A model generated the notes under the pieces. The model had not been told where the DNA came from. It saw nothing but the letters and a program-made list of their open reading frames with translations, and did no database searches. The position numbers and the translations under genes were made by a program. A stretch of DNA of 7,913 nt from Rhodospirillales bacterium. GTDB lineage: Bacteria; Pseudomonadota; Alphaproteobacteria; Rhodospirillales; JASLLV01. Shown here one piece after another: positions 1 through 5,399 of the stretch. The stretch is taken from positions 1 to 7,913 of the forward strand of contig JASMAE010000380.1 in assembly GCA_030754475.1 (NCBI GenBank). The letters are read 5' to 3'. Numbering within the stretch: the stretch's first letter is position 1; each line of letters begins with the position of its first letter.

Positions 1-1216
1 CCATGGCGCGGTCGAGCGCTTCCGGCGTCACCCAATAGTCGACTCCCGTGACGGCATAGAAATCCGCCCCGGCGTCGGTGAGGAGGTCCATGGCGGCATC
101 AGCGGTCGGTTTGCCCTGAAGGCCGGCCCAGGCGCCGAGCGTATTTCCCGCCGCGCCCTTCGTTCCGGGCGTGTGGCTGAGCACGATGGCGTCGGCGAGG
201 CCGCTCGCGAGCCATTCGCGAAACCGGGGATCGAGATCGTCGAGTATCCGTTTTCGTGACCCGGTCTCGCGCAACAGCTTCGGGATCCCGTTCGGGCCTG
301 CGCGCCAGGCCCAGTCCGGCAAGAGCATCGCGATCGGCGCCGGTCCGTAAAGGTGCGGCAATGTGTCGCAGAGAGCCACAAGCCCGGCGTCCCGCGCTCG
401 CGACAACCGCTCGAGGCAACGCAAGTACGGCGCGTCGGCCTGGTCGGGGCGGACGACGAAGTGGGAGAGTTGAAGCCGGCAATTCGTCGACGCCGCGATG
501 TCGATCGACTCGACGGCGGCCTGCTCGATGCGGCCCGTACGGTTGCGGCAATGGGTCGCATACAGTCCTTCGTGGGCGCCCACCACCTCGGCCAACATGC
601 GGACCTCGGTCTGCGTGGCCGTCTGCCCGGGCTGGTACTCAAGCCCCGACGACAATCCGACCGCTCCCGACTCCATGGCCTCTTCCGTGTGCCGGCGCAT
701 AGCATGGAGTTCCTCGTCCGACGGAAGATCGAGCGACGTTCCCATGGTCGCCAGCCGGACCGCCCCATGGGCGATCAACGGCGCGATGTTCACCGCGGGT
801 TCCGTCGCCCGAAGGCGCGCCAGCCATTCGCCGAAACTTCGCCAGGAGACCTCAGTCTCGGTGTGCCGGTCGTATCCGAAGGCGCAAAACCGGATCAGCG
901 ATCTGTCGCCCACCGGCGCGACCCCGTGGCCGCAGTTTCCCGGTACGATGGTCGAGATGCCTTGGAGCAGCGCCGATTCGGCAGCGCTGTCGAAGGTCAG
1001 CGTCCAGTCGGCGTGGGAATGGATGTCGATGATTCCCGGCGTGACGGTGCACCCGCTCGCATCGATGCGCTTGAGCGCGGCCAGATCACCGAGGTCCGGC
1101 TCAACGGCGACGATGCGCTCGCGGCTAACCGCGATATCGGCTTTGCGCGGCGGCGCTCCGCTGCCGTCGACGACGGTGCCGCCTTCGATGACGATATCGA
1201 TCTCCGGGTGGGACAT
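1..1216 (-). CDS. N-acyl-D-amino-acid deacylase (D-aminoacylase-like amidohydrolase), C-terminus cut by window edge
   Basis: This is a metal-dependent amidohydrolase of the D-aminoacylase/dihydroorotase-like superfamily. Such enzymes hydrolyse N-acyl-D-amino acids to the D-amino acid and a carboxylate, usually in the cytoplasm. Translation from ATG 1216 gives 405 residues before the left edge. The N-terminal beta domain has IVIEGGTVVDGSG at residues 8-20. The metal motif HSHAD follows (H66, H68), then GNCGHGVAP (93-101), whose C95 matches the family's zinc Cys. Next come GLSSGLEYQPG (187-197), H222 in THCRN and H252 in LSH, which match the two zinc His ligands. PHLYGPAPIAMLLPDWA (287-303) is the usual YPY...LPxW region. 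Family members are about 480-530 residues, so roughly 80-120 are missing, including the expected GSDG segment with the catalytic Asp. The start is supported by GGGAG seven bases upstream. The Glu after the HxRN motif and the Lys after the SH motif, common in relatives, are absent. The exact substrate is uncertain; the family assignment is firm. Confidence 0.9.
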   Translation of the reverse strand, partial: MSHPEIDIVIEGGTVVDGSGAPPRKADIAVSRERIVAVEPDLGDLAALKRIDASGCTVTPGIIDIHSHADWTLTFDSAAESALLQGISTIVPGNCGHGVAPVGDRSLIRFCAFGYDRHTETEVSWRSFGEWLARLRATEPAVNIAPLIAHGAVRLATMGTSLDLPSDEELHAMRRHTEEAMESGAVGLSSGLEYQPGQTATQTEVRMLAEVVGAHEGLYATHCRNRTGRIEQAAVESIDIAASTNCRLQLSHFVVRPDQADAPYLRCLERLSRARDAGLVALCDTLPHLYGPAPIAMLLPDWAWRAGPNGIPKLLRETGSRKRILDDLDPRFREWLASGLADAIVLSHTPGTKGAAGNTLGAWAGLQGKPTADAAMDLLTDAGADFYAVTGVDYWVTPEALDRAM

Positions 1217-1273
1217 TTTCCGGCTCCCGAGGGATGTTCGAACGCGCGGGCCATCTCGGCGCCGCGCTTCGAC

Positions 1274-1279
1274 AGGATA
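1274..1279 (-). promoter_or_regulatory. possible -10 element for the deacylase gene
   Basis: Read on the minus strand this is TATCCT, a four-of-six match to TATAAT, about 58 bases upstream of the deacylase ATG. No convincing -35 hexamer lies 16-18 bases further upstream, so this is only a candidate. It is listed because the divergent arrangement requires a leftward promoter somewhere in 1217-1428. Confidence 0.25.
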
Positions 1280-1346
1280 ACAGAACCCCGGCGGATCACG
1301 GAGCCGACGGTGCGGGCCGATCACGGCATTGGCGTCCCAAGCGGCC

Positions 1347-1375
1347 TTATCGCGCCCGCCGAATCGTGACATAAT
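1347..1375 (+). promoter_or_regulatory. candidate sigma-70-type promoter for the glycosyltransferase-dehydrogenase operon
   Basis: The -10 box CATAAT (1370-1375) matches five of six consensus bases and stands out in this GC-rich region. A poor -35, TTATCG (1347-1352), lies 17 bases upstream. Transcription would begin near 1382, inside the left arm of the hairpin at 1380-1402. The weak -35 suggests either an activator or a weak promoter; that is inference. Confidence 0.45.
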
Positions 1376-1379
1376 GAGG

Positions 1380-1402
1380 CCGCCGCCTTGGGCCGGCGGC
1401 GG
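1380..1402 (+). other. GC-only stem-loop at predicted 5' end of the operon transcript
   Basis: CCGCCGCC (1380-1387) can pair with GGCGGCGG (1395-1402), giving eight G-C pairs around the 7-base loop TTGGGCC. It lies just downstream of the CATAAT -10 box and ends at a possible GTG start at 1402. No T-tract follows, so it is not a typical intrinsic terminator. It could stabilise the 5' end of the mRNA, be a protein-binding palindrome, or reflect base composition only. Confidence 0.45.
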
Positions 1403-1428
1403 TGCATAGCCGGGAATTGCGGGGCAAC

Positions 1429-2103
1429 ATGGCTGGGCGCGAGGTCGTCTACATGGTTTGGGGAGACATCGACGAAGCGATCCTTGATCGCTCTCGGGCC
1501 TCCATCGCGGAGCATCATCCGGAGCTTCCCGTCCACGTTCAGCGAAGCGCGAGCGGAAGCCTGCTCGACAAGGCAAAGGTCCTTGAGCTCAGCCCGTTCG
1601 CAGAAACCCTGTATCTCGACATGGACACGGTAGTGCTCGGCGCGCTCGACTTCGGATTCGAGGCGGCCCGGCGGACGGGTCTCGCGTTGTGCATATGCGA
1701 ATGCCCCTGGGCACGCCGCTACGGCGGCCTGACGGGCGATCTGATCGAATACAACACCGGTGTGATGTTCTTCACCCGCGCCGCGAGCGCGGTTTTCGAT
1801 GCATGGGCCGGCTGCGTCGCGAACATCGATTCGAGCATCGTGTTCGTCCACGAAGGCCAGACCATGCGCATGCCCTTGAACGACCAGGCGGGGTTCGCGA
1901 AGGCTGTCGACGGGACCGGGTTCGTCCCGTTCGTGCTTCCGCTCAACTGGAACTTCCGGCCCAAATGGCACCGTTCGTGGTTCGGGCCGATCAAGGTCTG
2001 GCACGACTACGGACCCGTGCCCAAGCCGATCCTCGCCAACAACCGCGCCCAGGCCGCCGCGGACGCGGTGATCGGGTTTTCGGTTCTGCGCGAGGTCGGC
2101 TAG
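1429..2103 (+). CDS. small GT-A-fold glycosyltransferase-like protein (GT8-like)
   Basis: The predicted protein has 224 residues and resembles nucleotide-sugar-dependent transferases of the GT-A fold, closest by motif to family GT8. YLDMDTVVLG (62-71) contains the DxD metal/nucleotide-sugar motif (D64, D66). K48 and K50 precede it, as is common in GT8-like proteins. YNTGVMFF (108-115) matches the conserved NTG segment, NDQ (151-153) the DQ motif, LNWNFRP (172-178) the usual NxR region, and H192 in WHDYG the late metal-binding His. There is no signal peptide or membrane segment, so it is probably cytoplasmic. An in-frame GTG at 1402 would add nine residues, but it lies in a strong hairpin and has no ribosome binding site, so I chose ATG 1429. 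That start has only a weak purine-rich site (GCGGGG). The stop is 22 bases before the dehydrogenase start, which implies co-transcription. Donor and acceptor are unknown, and nothing nearby indicates a polysaccharide locus. Confidence 0.75.
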   Translation: MAGREVVYMVWGDIDEAILDRSRASIAEHHPELPVHVQRSASGSLLDKAKVLELSPFAETLYLDMDTVVLGALDFGFEAARRTGLALCICECPWARRYGGLTGDLIEYNTGVMFFTRAASAVFDAWAGCVANIDSSIVFVHEGQTMRMPLNDQAGFAKAVDGTGFVPFVLPLNWNFRPKWHRSWFGPIKVWHDYGPVPKPILANNRAQAAADAVIGFSVLREVG

Positions 2104-2111
2104 GCGCAAAT

Positions 2112-2117
2112 AGGAGA
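2112..2117 (+). promoter_or_regulatory. ribosome binding site of the dehydrogenase gene
   Basis: AGGAGA lies eight bases before ATG 2126. It is the strongest Shine-Dalgarno in the operon and fixes the start of the dehydrogenase. The site sits in the 22-base gap after the glycosyltransferase stop. Confidence 0.75.
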
Positions 2118-2125
2118 CGGCAGGC

Positions 2126-3208
2126 ATGGCGAAATATCGGATCGCGGTGATCCCCGGCGACGGAATCGGCCAAGAGACAGTGCCGGCGGCTATCCCTGTG
2201 CTTGAGACCGCCGGGGCCCGGTTCGGGATCACGTTCGAGTGGCGCGAATTCGACTGGGGGTGCGAACGATTCGGAAAACTCGGCCGCATGATGCCCGACG
2301 ACGGGATCGAACAGCTCTCGGCCTTTGACGCCATTTTCTTGGGCGCGGTGGGTTGGCCGGGGGTGCCCGACCACGTTTCCCTGTGGGGCCTGCTCATCCC
2401 CATCCGCAGGCATTTCGAGCAATACGTGAACCTGCGCCCGGTCAAGCTCTTCGAGGGCGTTCGCAGCCCGCTTGCGGACCGCGCGCCCGGCGAGATCGAC
2501 TTCATGACCGTGCGCGAGAACAACGAAGGCGAATATTCCGAGATCGGCGGGCGGCTGTTCCGGGGGACCGAGGCCGAGATGGCGGTCCAGGAATCGGTAT
2601 TCACGCGCAAGGGCGTCGACCGGGTCCTGCGCTACGCCTTCGATCTCGCCCGCCGCCGGCCCGACAAGCACCTGACATCGGCCACCAAGTCGAACGGTAT
2701 CATCCACACCATGCCTTTTTGGGACGAGCGCTTCGCTTCCATGGCGGAACAGTATCCGGACGTACGCACCGACCAGTACCACATCGATATCTTGTGCGCC
2801 CACTTCGTCGCCCATCCCGATTGGTTCGACGTTGTGGTCGGAAGCAACCTGTTCGGCGACATCCTCTCGGATTTGGGACCCGCGGTCGCCGGCAGCATCG
2901 GGATCGCGCCGTCGGCCAACATCAACCCCGAGCGCACGCATCCGTCGATGTTCGAACCCGTCCACGGCTCGGCGCCCGACATCGCAGGCCAAGGCGTCGC
3001 CAATCCCATCGGCCAGATATGGTCCGGCGCGATGATGTTGGAGCATCTGGGTGAAGCGGAAGCGGCGCGGTCGGTGGAGATGGCCATCGAAACCGCGCTC
3101 GCCGAAAGCGAGGTGCGCACGCGCGACATGGGTGGGTTGGCGAGCACCGCCGAAATAGCGGACATCCTGACGCACGCGGTGGCCGCGACCGAGCCGTCCG
3201 CCGGTTGA
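2126..3208 (+). CDS. ttuC: tartrate dehydrogenase/decarboxylase / D-malate dehydrogenase (TtuC/DmlA type)
   Basis: This is a cytoplasmic NAD- and divalent-metal-dependent beta-decarboxylating dehydrogenase of the isocitrate/isopropylmalate dehydrogenase family. The expected reaction is oxidation of D-malate to pyruvate and CO2, and of tartrate to oxaloglycolate or glycerate. The 360-residue length is normal. IAVIPGDGIGQE (6-17) is the N-terminal family motif. GAVGWPGVPDHVSLWGLL (73-90) distinguishes TtuC/DmlA from LeuB. Substrate-contact Arg are expected at R94, R104 and R130 (VRENNEGEYS, 129-138, with catalytic Y137). The catalytic Lys is K188 (TKSNG), and metal Asp are D221, D245 and D249. 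The family signature NLFGDILSDLGP spans 241-252, and the NAD loop HGSAPDIAG spans 280-288. It is second in a likely operon behind the glycosyltransferase. The transporter 112 bases downstream fits uptake of its substrate. All key residues are present. The preferred substrate (D-malate or L-/meso-tartrate) cannot be told from sequence alone. Confidence 0.93.
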   Translation: MAKYRIAVIPGDGIGQETVPAAIPVLETAGARFGITFEWREFDWGCERFGKLGRMMPDDGIEQLSAFDAIFLGAVGWPGVPDHVSLWGLLIPIRRHFEQYVNLRPVKLFEGVRSPLADRAPGEIDFMTVRENNEGEYSEIGGRLFRGTEAEMAVQESVFTRKGVDRVLRYAFDLARRRPDKHLTSATKSNGIIHTMPFWDERFASMAEQYPDVRTDQYHIDILCAHFVAHPDWFDVVVGSNLFGDILSDLGPAVAGSIGIAPSANINPERTHPSMFEPVHGSAPDIAGQGVANPIGQIWSGAMMLEHLGEAEAARSVEMAIETALAESEVRTRDMGGLASTAEIADILTHAVAATEPSAG

Positions 3209-3213
3209 GGCGG
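3198..3213 (+). other. weak stem-loop over the dehydrogenase stop codon
   Basis: CCGCC (3198-3202) pairs with GGCGG (3209-3213) around the 6-base loop GGTTGA, which includes the TGA stop. The stem is only five pairs and no T-run follows, so it is at most a weak transcription pause or end-stabilising hairpin. The rest of the 112-base gap to the transporter holds the palindromic run CCGGCCGG and a short ORF at 3288-3320, but no recognisable promoter. Confidence 0.25.
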
Positions 3214-3287
3214 CGCATTGGCGGCCACGTGCGTATCGGCGGGACCGAACGCCGGCCGGTCAGCGCGCTGAGACGAATGACACCGCC

Positions 3288-3320
3288 ATGGCCGTGATCG
3301 ATCCGGGCTTCCACATGTGA
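3288..3320 (+). other. 10-codon ORF directly abutting, and in frame with, the transporter start
   Basis: ATG 3288 opens a short ORF, MAVIDPGFHM, ending at TGA 3318-3320. The next codon is the GTG taken as the transporter start, and both are in the same frame. No clear ribosome binding site precedes ATG 3288. It may be a leader peptide that allows reinitiation, or the real N-terminus of the transporter interrupted by a nonsense change or sequencing error (TGG to TGA). It may also be chance. Confidence 0.35.
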
Positions 3321-5138
3321 GTGACGTTCGCCGTCGTCATCGGCGCGTTGGCGACGTTCGCGATGGAGCGCGCCCCCATCGAGGTGGTGTCGCTCGCGGT
3401 CGTGTGCGTGCTGCTCGTCTTCTTCCATGCCGTTCCCCTGACCGACGCCGCCGGCGCCATCCGGCTGGAGCCCGTCCGCCTGTTGGGCGGTTTCGCCAAC
3501 CCCGCCCTGATCACCGTGATCGCGCTCTTGGTCATGGGGCGCGGAATCGCGCGAACGGGTGTGCTGGACCGGGGCGCGGGCTGGGTCTCGAGGCTGGGCG
3601 GCCGCCGGGCCTGGGTCTCGGTGGTTCTCGCCCTGGTGGTTGTTCTCGCGGTGAGCGCGTTCCTCAACAACATCCCGGTCGTAGTGATATTCATTCCCTT
3701 CATGCAGACGCTGGCCGAAAGGATCGGGGATTCGGCGAGCAAGGTGATGATCCCCTTGAGCTACGCCGCCATCCTCGGCGGGATGACGACGCTGATCGGC
3801 TCGAGCACCAACCTTCTGGTGAATGGCGCGCTCGTCGAATTGAATCAGACGCCTTTCACCTTTTTCGGCTTCACGGTTCCGGGATTGGTGCTCGCGTGCG
3901 TGAGTCTTGTCTACGTCGTCGGTATCGCGCCACGACTGCTGAAGGAGCGCGGCTCGCTTGCCGATACGCTCATCGAGGGCGGCGGCACCCAGTTCATCGC
4001 CCAGATCACGGTCTCCGAGAAATCCGATCTCGTCGGCGAAAAGGCCCCCGGTGGCGTCTTCCCCAAGCTCATGGAAATGACCGTGCGCCTGATCCAAAGA
4101 GGCGAGGAGGCGTTCCTTCCGCCGTTCGAGGGATACGAGGTGCGTCCCGGCGACGAACTTGTCGTCGCCGCCAGCCGCAAGGCCATCGCCGACGCCACCT
4201 CGCGCGATCCCGGACTCCTGTATCCGGACTTGCGCGATGGCGAGCGGCCCAGCGACGAGCACGACCCGCGCTGGGAGAGCGGGGAGAGAGTGCTGGCGGA
4301 GTTGATGGTGGCTCCCTCATCCTCGATGATCGGCCAAAGGTTGCGCCAAGTCGGCTTTCGCTACGCGACCCATTGCATCGTGCTCGGCGTCCGCCGCCGG
4401 GCCCGCATGTACCGCGCGCGCATGACCGAGATCCGTCTCGATGCCGGCGACGTGCTTCTGGTCCTGGGACGGCGAGACGACGTGGACGCGCTGAAGGCGA
4501 ACCCCGACGTGGTCCTCATCGCCAGGTCGGCGCGGGATCTGCCGACCCTCAACCACGCTTGGCGTGCGATCGCAATCTTCGTCGTCGCCGTCGGGTTTGC
4601 CGCGAGCGGGGTGGTGCCGATCGTCGTCGCCACACTGTCGGGCGCCGTCGCGATGGTGGTGAGCGGGGTCCTGAGCGCGCGCGAAGGACTGCGCGCCATT
4701 GATGCGAAGGTGGCCATGACCATCGTCGCGGCGCTGGCGCTGGGGATCGCGCTGCTGGAAACGGGGGGCGCCGCGTTCGTTGCGCGCGGCGTGGTTGAAG
4801 CACTCGGCGAGGCGAGCCCGGCGACGGTGTTGTCGTTCTTCTTCCTTCTGGTGGCGGTGCTCGCCAACGTGATCAGCACCAAGACCTGCGCCGTCCTGTT
4901 CACGCCGATCGGCATCGACATCGCGGCCCGGCTCGGCGTGAGCCCGGAAGCGTTCGCCGTCGCCGTGGTCTTTGCCGCCAATTGCTCCTTCGCCTCGCCA
5001 CTCGGCTATCAGACGAACTTTCTGGTGATGGCTCCCGGGCGCTATCGGTTCATGGATTTCGCGCGCGCCGGCCTGCCGTTGATCGTGGTGCTTTGGATCG
5101 CGTTCAGCCTGTTCGCTCCCTGGTATTACGGCCTTTAG
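3321..5138 (+). CDS. SLC13/DASS family anion permease with two TrkA-C (RCK_C) domains
   Basis: This is an inner-membrane transporter of the divalent anion:sodium symporter (SLC13) superfamily, expected to import di-/tricarboxylates or sulfate with Na+. Of its 605 residues, the N-terminal half has hydrophobic segments near 3-38, 58-75, 97-127, 143-170 and 180-203. A hydrophilic region near 204-410 contains two RCK_C/TrkA-C-like domains (about 226-290 and 324-400, each ending in a GD-L-V strand). The second membrane half covers about 413-604. The inverted-repeat hairpins show as FLNNIPVV (114-121) with IGSSTNLLV (159-167), and NVISTKTCAVLFTP (516-529) with SPLGYQTNFLVMAPG (559-573). This layout and length are normal for TrkA-C-containing bacterial members. 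GTG 3321 is the earliest start because TGA lies immediately upstream; ATG 3363 would remove most of the first membrane segment. No good ribosome binding site is visible. The nearby dehydrogenase suggests a C4 hydroxy-acid substrate; sulfate or another anion is not excluded. Confidence 0.88.
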   Translation: MTFAVVIGALATFAMERAPIEVVSLAVVCVLLVFFHAVPLTDAAGAIRLEPVRLLGGFANPALITVIALLVMGRGIARTGVLDRGAGWVSRLGGRRAWVSVVLALVVVLAVSAFLNNIPVVVIFIPFMQTLAERIGDSASKVMIPLSYAAILGGMTTLIGSSTNLLVNGALVELNQTPFTFFGFTVPGLVLACVSLVYVVGIAPRLLKERGSLADTLIEGGGTQFIAQITVSEKSDLVGEKAPGGVFPKLMEMTVRLIQRGEEAFLPPFEGYEVRPGDELVVAASRKAIADATSRDPGLLYPDLRDGERPSDEHDPRWESGERVLAELMVAPSSSMIGQRLRQVGFRYATHCIVLGVRRRARMYRARMTEIRLDAGDVLLVLGRRDDVDALKANPDVVLIARSARDLPTLNHAWRAIAIFVVAVGFAASGVVPIVVATLSGAVAMVVSGVLSAREGLRAIDAKVAMTIVAALALGIALLETGGAAFVARGVVEALGEASPATVLSFFFLLVAVLANVISTKTCAVLFTPIGIDIAARLGVSPEAFAVAVVFAANCSFASPLGYQTNFLVMAPGRYRFMDFARAGLPLIVVLWIAFSLFAPWYYGL

Positions 5139-5235
5139 CGCATCGACCGCTTCTGGCGAATCGCAGGCAGCTCCCACACCGGTCCACGCGCCCCAATCTT
5201 ACGATGCGGCGGGTGAACGGGCCGGCGTGTGAGGT

Positions 5236-5270
5236 GGAGCCGCCCAAACGGGTAAAGCGTTTGCGGCTCC
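5236..5270 (+). other. strong 13-pair stem-loop between the transporter and the serC promoter
   Basis: GGAGCCG (5236-5242) pairs with CGGCTCC (5264-5270), and CAAACG (5245-5250) pairs with CGTTTG (5258-5263). That makes 13 perfect pairs with a two-base CC bulge (5243-5244) and a 7-base loop, GGTAAAG. It begins 98 bases after the transporter stop and ends upstream of the serC promoter. No T-tract follows on either strand, so it is not a classical intrinsic terminator. It could protect the 3' end of the transporter mRNA, assist Rho, or be a DNA operator or structured RNA element. Confidence 0.6.
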
Positions 5271-5287
5271 GGTGGGCGAAAGGCGCG

Positions 5288-5319
5288 GCGTCCCGCGATG
5301 GTCGATTGACCGCGTCCCG
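5288..5319 (+). promoter_or_regulatory. repeat cluster around the serC -35 box (possible operator)
   Basis: The octamer GCGTCCCG occurs at 5288-5295 and again at 5312-5319, 24 bases start to start. Between them lies the palindrome GGTCGATTGACC (5300-5311), whose right half is the promoter's TTGACC -35 box. Repeats overlapping a -35 are typical of regulator binding sites. No regulator can be named, and short GC-rich repeats can occur by chance. Confidence 0.35.
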
Positions 5320-5334
5320 ACGCCTCGATATAAG
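5306..5334 (+). promoter_or_regulatory. sigma-70-type promoter of the serC-serA operon
   Basis: The -35 box TTGACC (5306-5311) and the -10 box TATAAG (5329-5334) are separated by exactly 17 bases, and each matches five of six consensus bases. Transcription should start near 5341, giving a leader of about 55 bases before the TTG start of serC. This is the best promoter match in the window. Confidence 0.7.
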
Positions 5335-5340
5335 GGCGGC

Positions 5341-5395
5341 GGGCCACGGCCCCCCAACGGGTCGCGACCCTTCTGGAAGGAAGGGAGATGTACGG
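5341..5395 (+). ncRNA. serC leader RNA candidate: alternative hairpins over the ribosome binding site
   Basis: The predicted leader contains three short stems. GGGC (5341-5344) pairs with GCCC (5349-5352). GGGT (5359-5362) pairs with ACCC (5367-5370). CCCTTC (5368-5373) pairs with GAAGGG (5380-5385), which covers the Shine-Dalgarno. The second and third stems share CCC 5368-5370, so they exclude each other: one frees the ribosome site and the other hides it. A conserved 'serC' RNA motif upstream of serC in alphaproteobacteria has been described from comparative genomics, and this element has the right location and size. I match it by position and plausibility, not by a covariance model. Whether it senses a ligand is unknown. 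Confidence 0.5.
5375..5387 (+). promoter_or_regulatory. double Shine-Dalgarno of serC
   Basis: GGAAGGAAGGGAG holds two overlapping sites. AAGGGAG (5381-5387) lies eight bases before TTG 5396, the chosen serC start. GGAAGG (5375-5380) lies seven bases before ATG 5388, which opens a three-codon ORF. The first arrangement decides the TTG start of serC. Confidence 0.65.
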
Positions 5396-5399
5396 TTGA
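5388..5399 (+). other. three-codon ORF (Met-Tyr-Gly-stop) overlapping the serC start
   Basis: ATG TAC GGT TGA runs from 5388 to 5399. Its TGA overlaps the serC TTG start (5396-5398) by two bases. GGAAGG seven bases upstream of the ATG could support initiation. If translated, termination would leave the ribosome on the serC start, allowing coupling or reinitiation. It may also be fortuitous. Confidence 0.35.

Noticed and set aside
353..1369. Plus-strand open frames opposite the deacylase (353-1369, 498-1280)
   Set aside because: The minus-strand reading shows all the amidohydrolase motifs in order. These frames are its shadows.
1402..1428. GTG 1402 as the glycosyltransferase start
   Set aside because: It sits at the end of a stable hairpin with no ribosome site, and the extra nine residues add nothing to the family fold. 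ATG 1429 is preferred, with some doubt.
2126..3208. 3-isopropylmalate dehydrogenase (LeuB) as the identity of the dehydrogenase
   Set aside because: The GAVGWPGVPDHVSLWGLL block is typical of the tartrate/D-malate group. LeuB has a GAVGGPKW-type motif there, and no other leu gene is nearby.
1321..4262. Long overlapping minus-strand open frames (1321-2610, 1991-3175, 2922-4262)
   Set aside because: They are antisense to the glycosyltransferase, dehydrogenase and transporter, which have clear family motifs. The frames carry no motif and look compositional.
3317..4702. 461-codon plus-strand frame overlapping the transporter
   Set aside because: It is out of frame with the transporter, very Arg-rich and has no membrane segments. 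The transporter frame explains the sequence.
5175..5231. Long-range pairing CACAC (5175-5179) with GTGTG (5227-5231) as part of a larger RNA fold
   Set aside because: Five pairs plus a bulged three-pair extension across a loop of about 40 bases is too weak to separate from chance.
5236..5270. Intrinsic transcription terminator call for the 13-pair hairpin
   Set aside because: No T-run follows on either strand, so I kept it as an unexplained stem-loop.
4982..5395. N-terminal extension of SerC from an upstream ATG at 4982
   Set aside because: The frame is open but overlaps the transporter end, the strong hairpin and the promoter. The extra residues resemble nothing in SerC, and a good Shine-Dalgarno serves TTG 5396.
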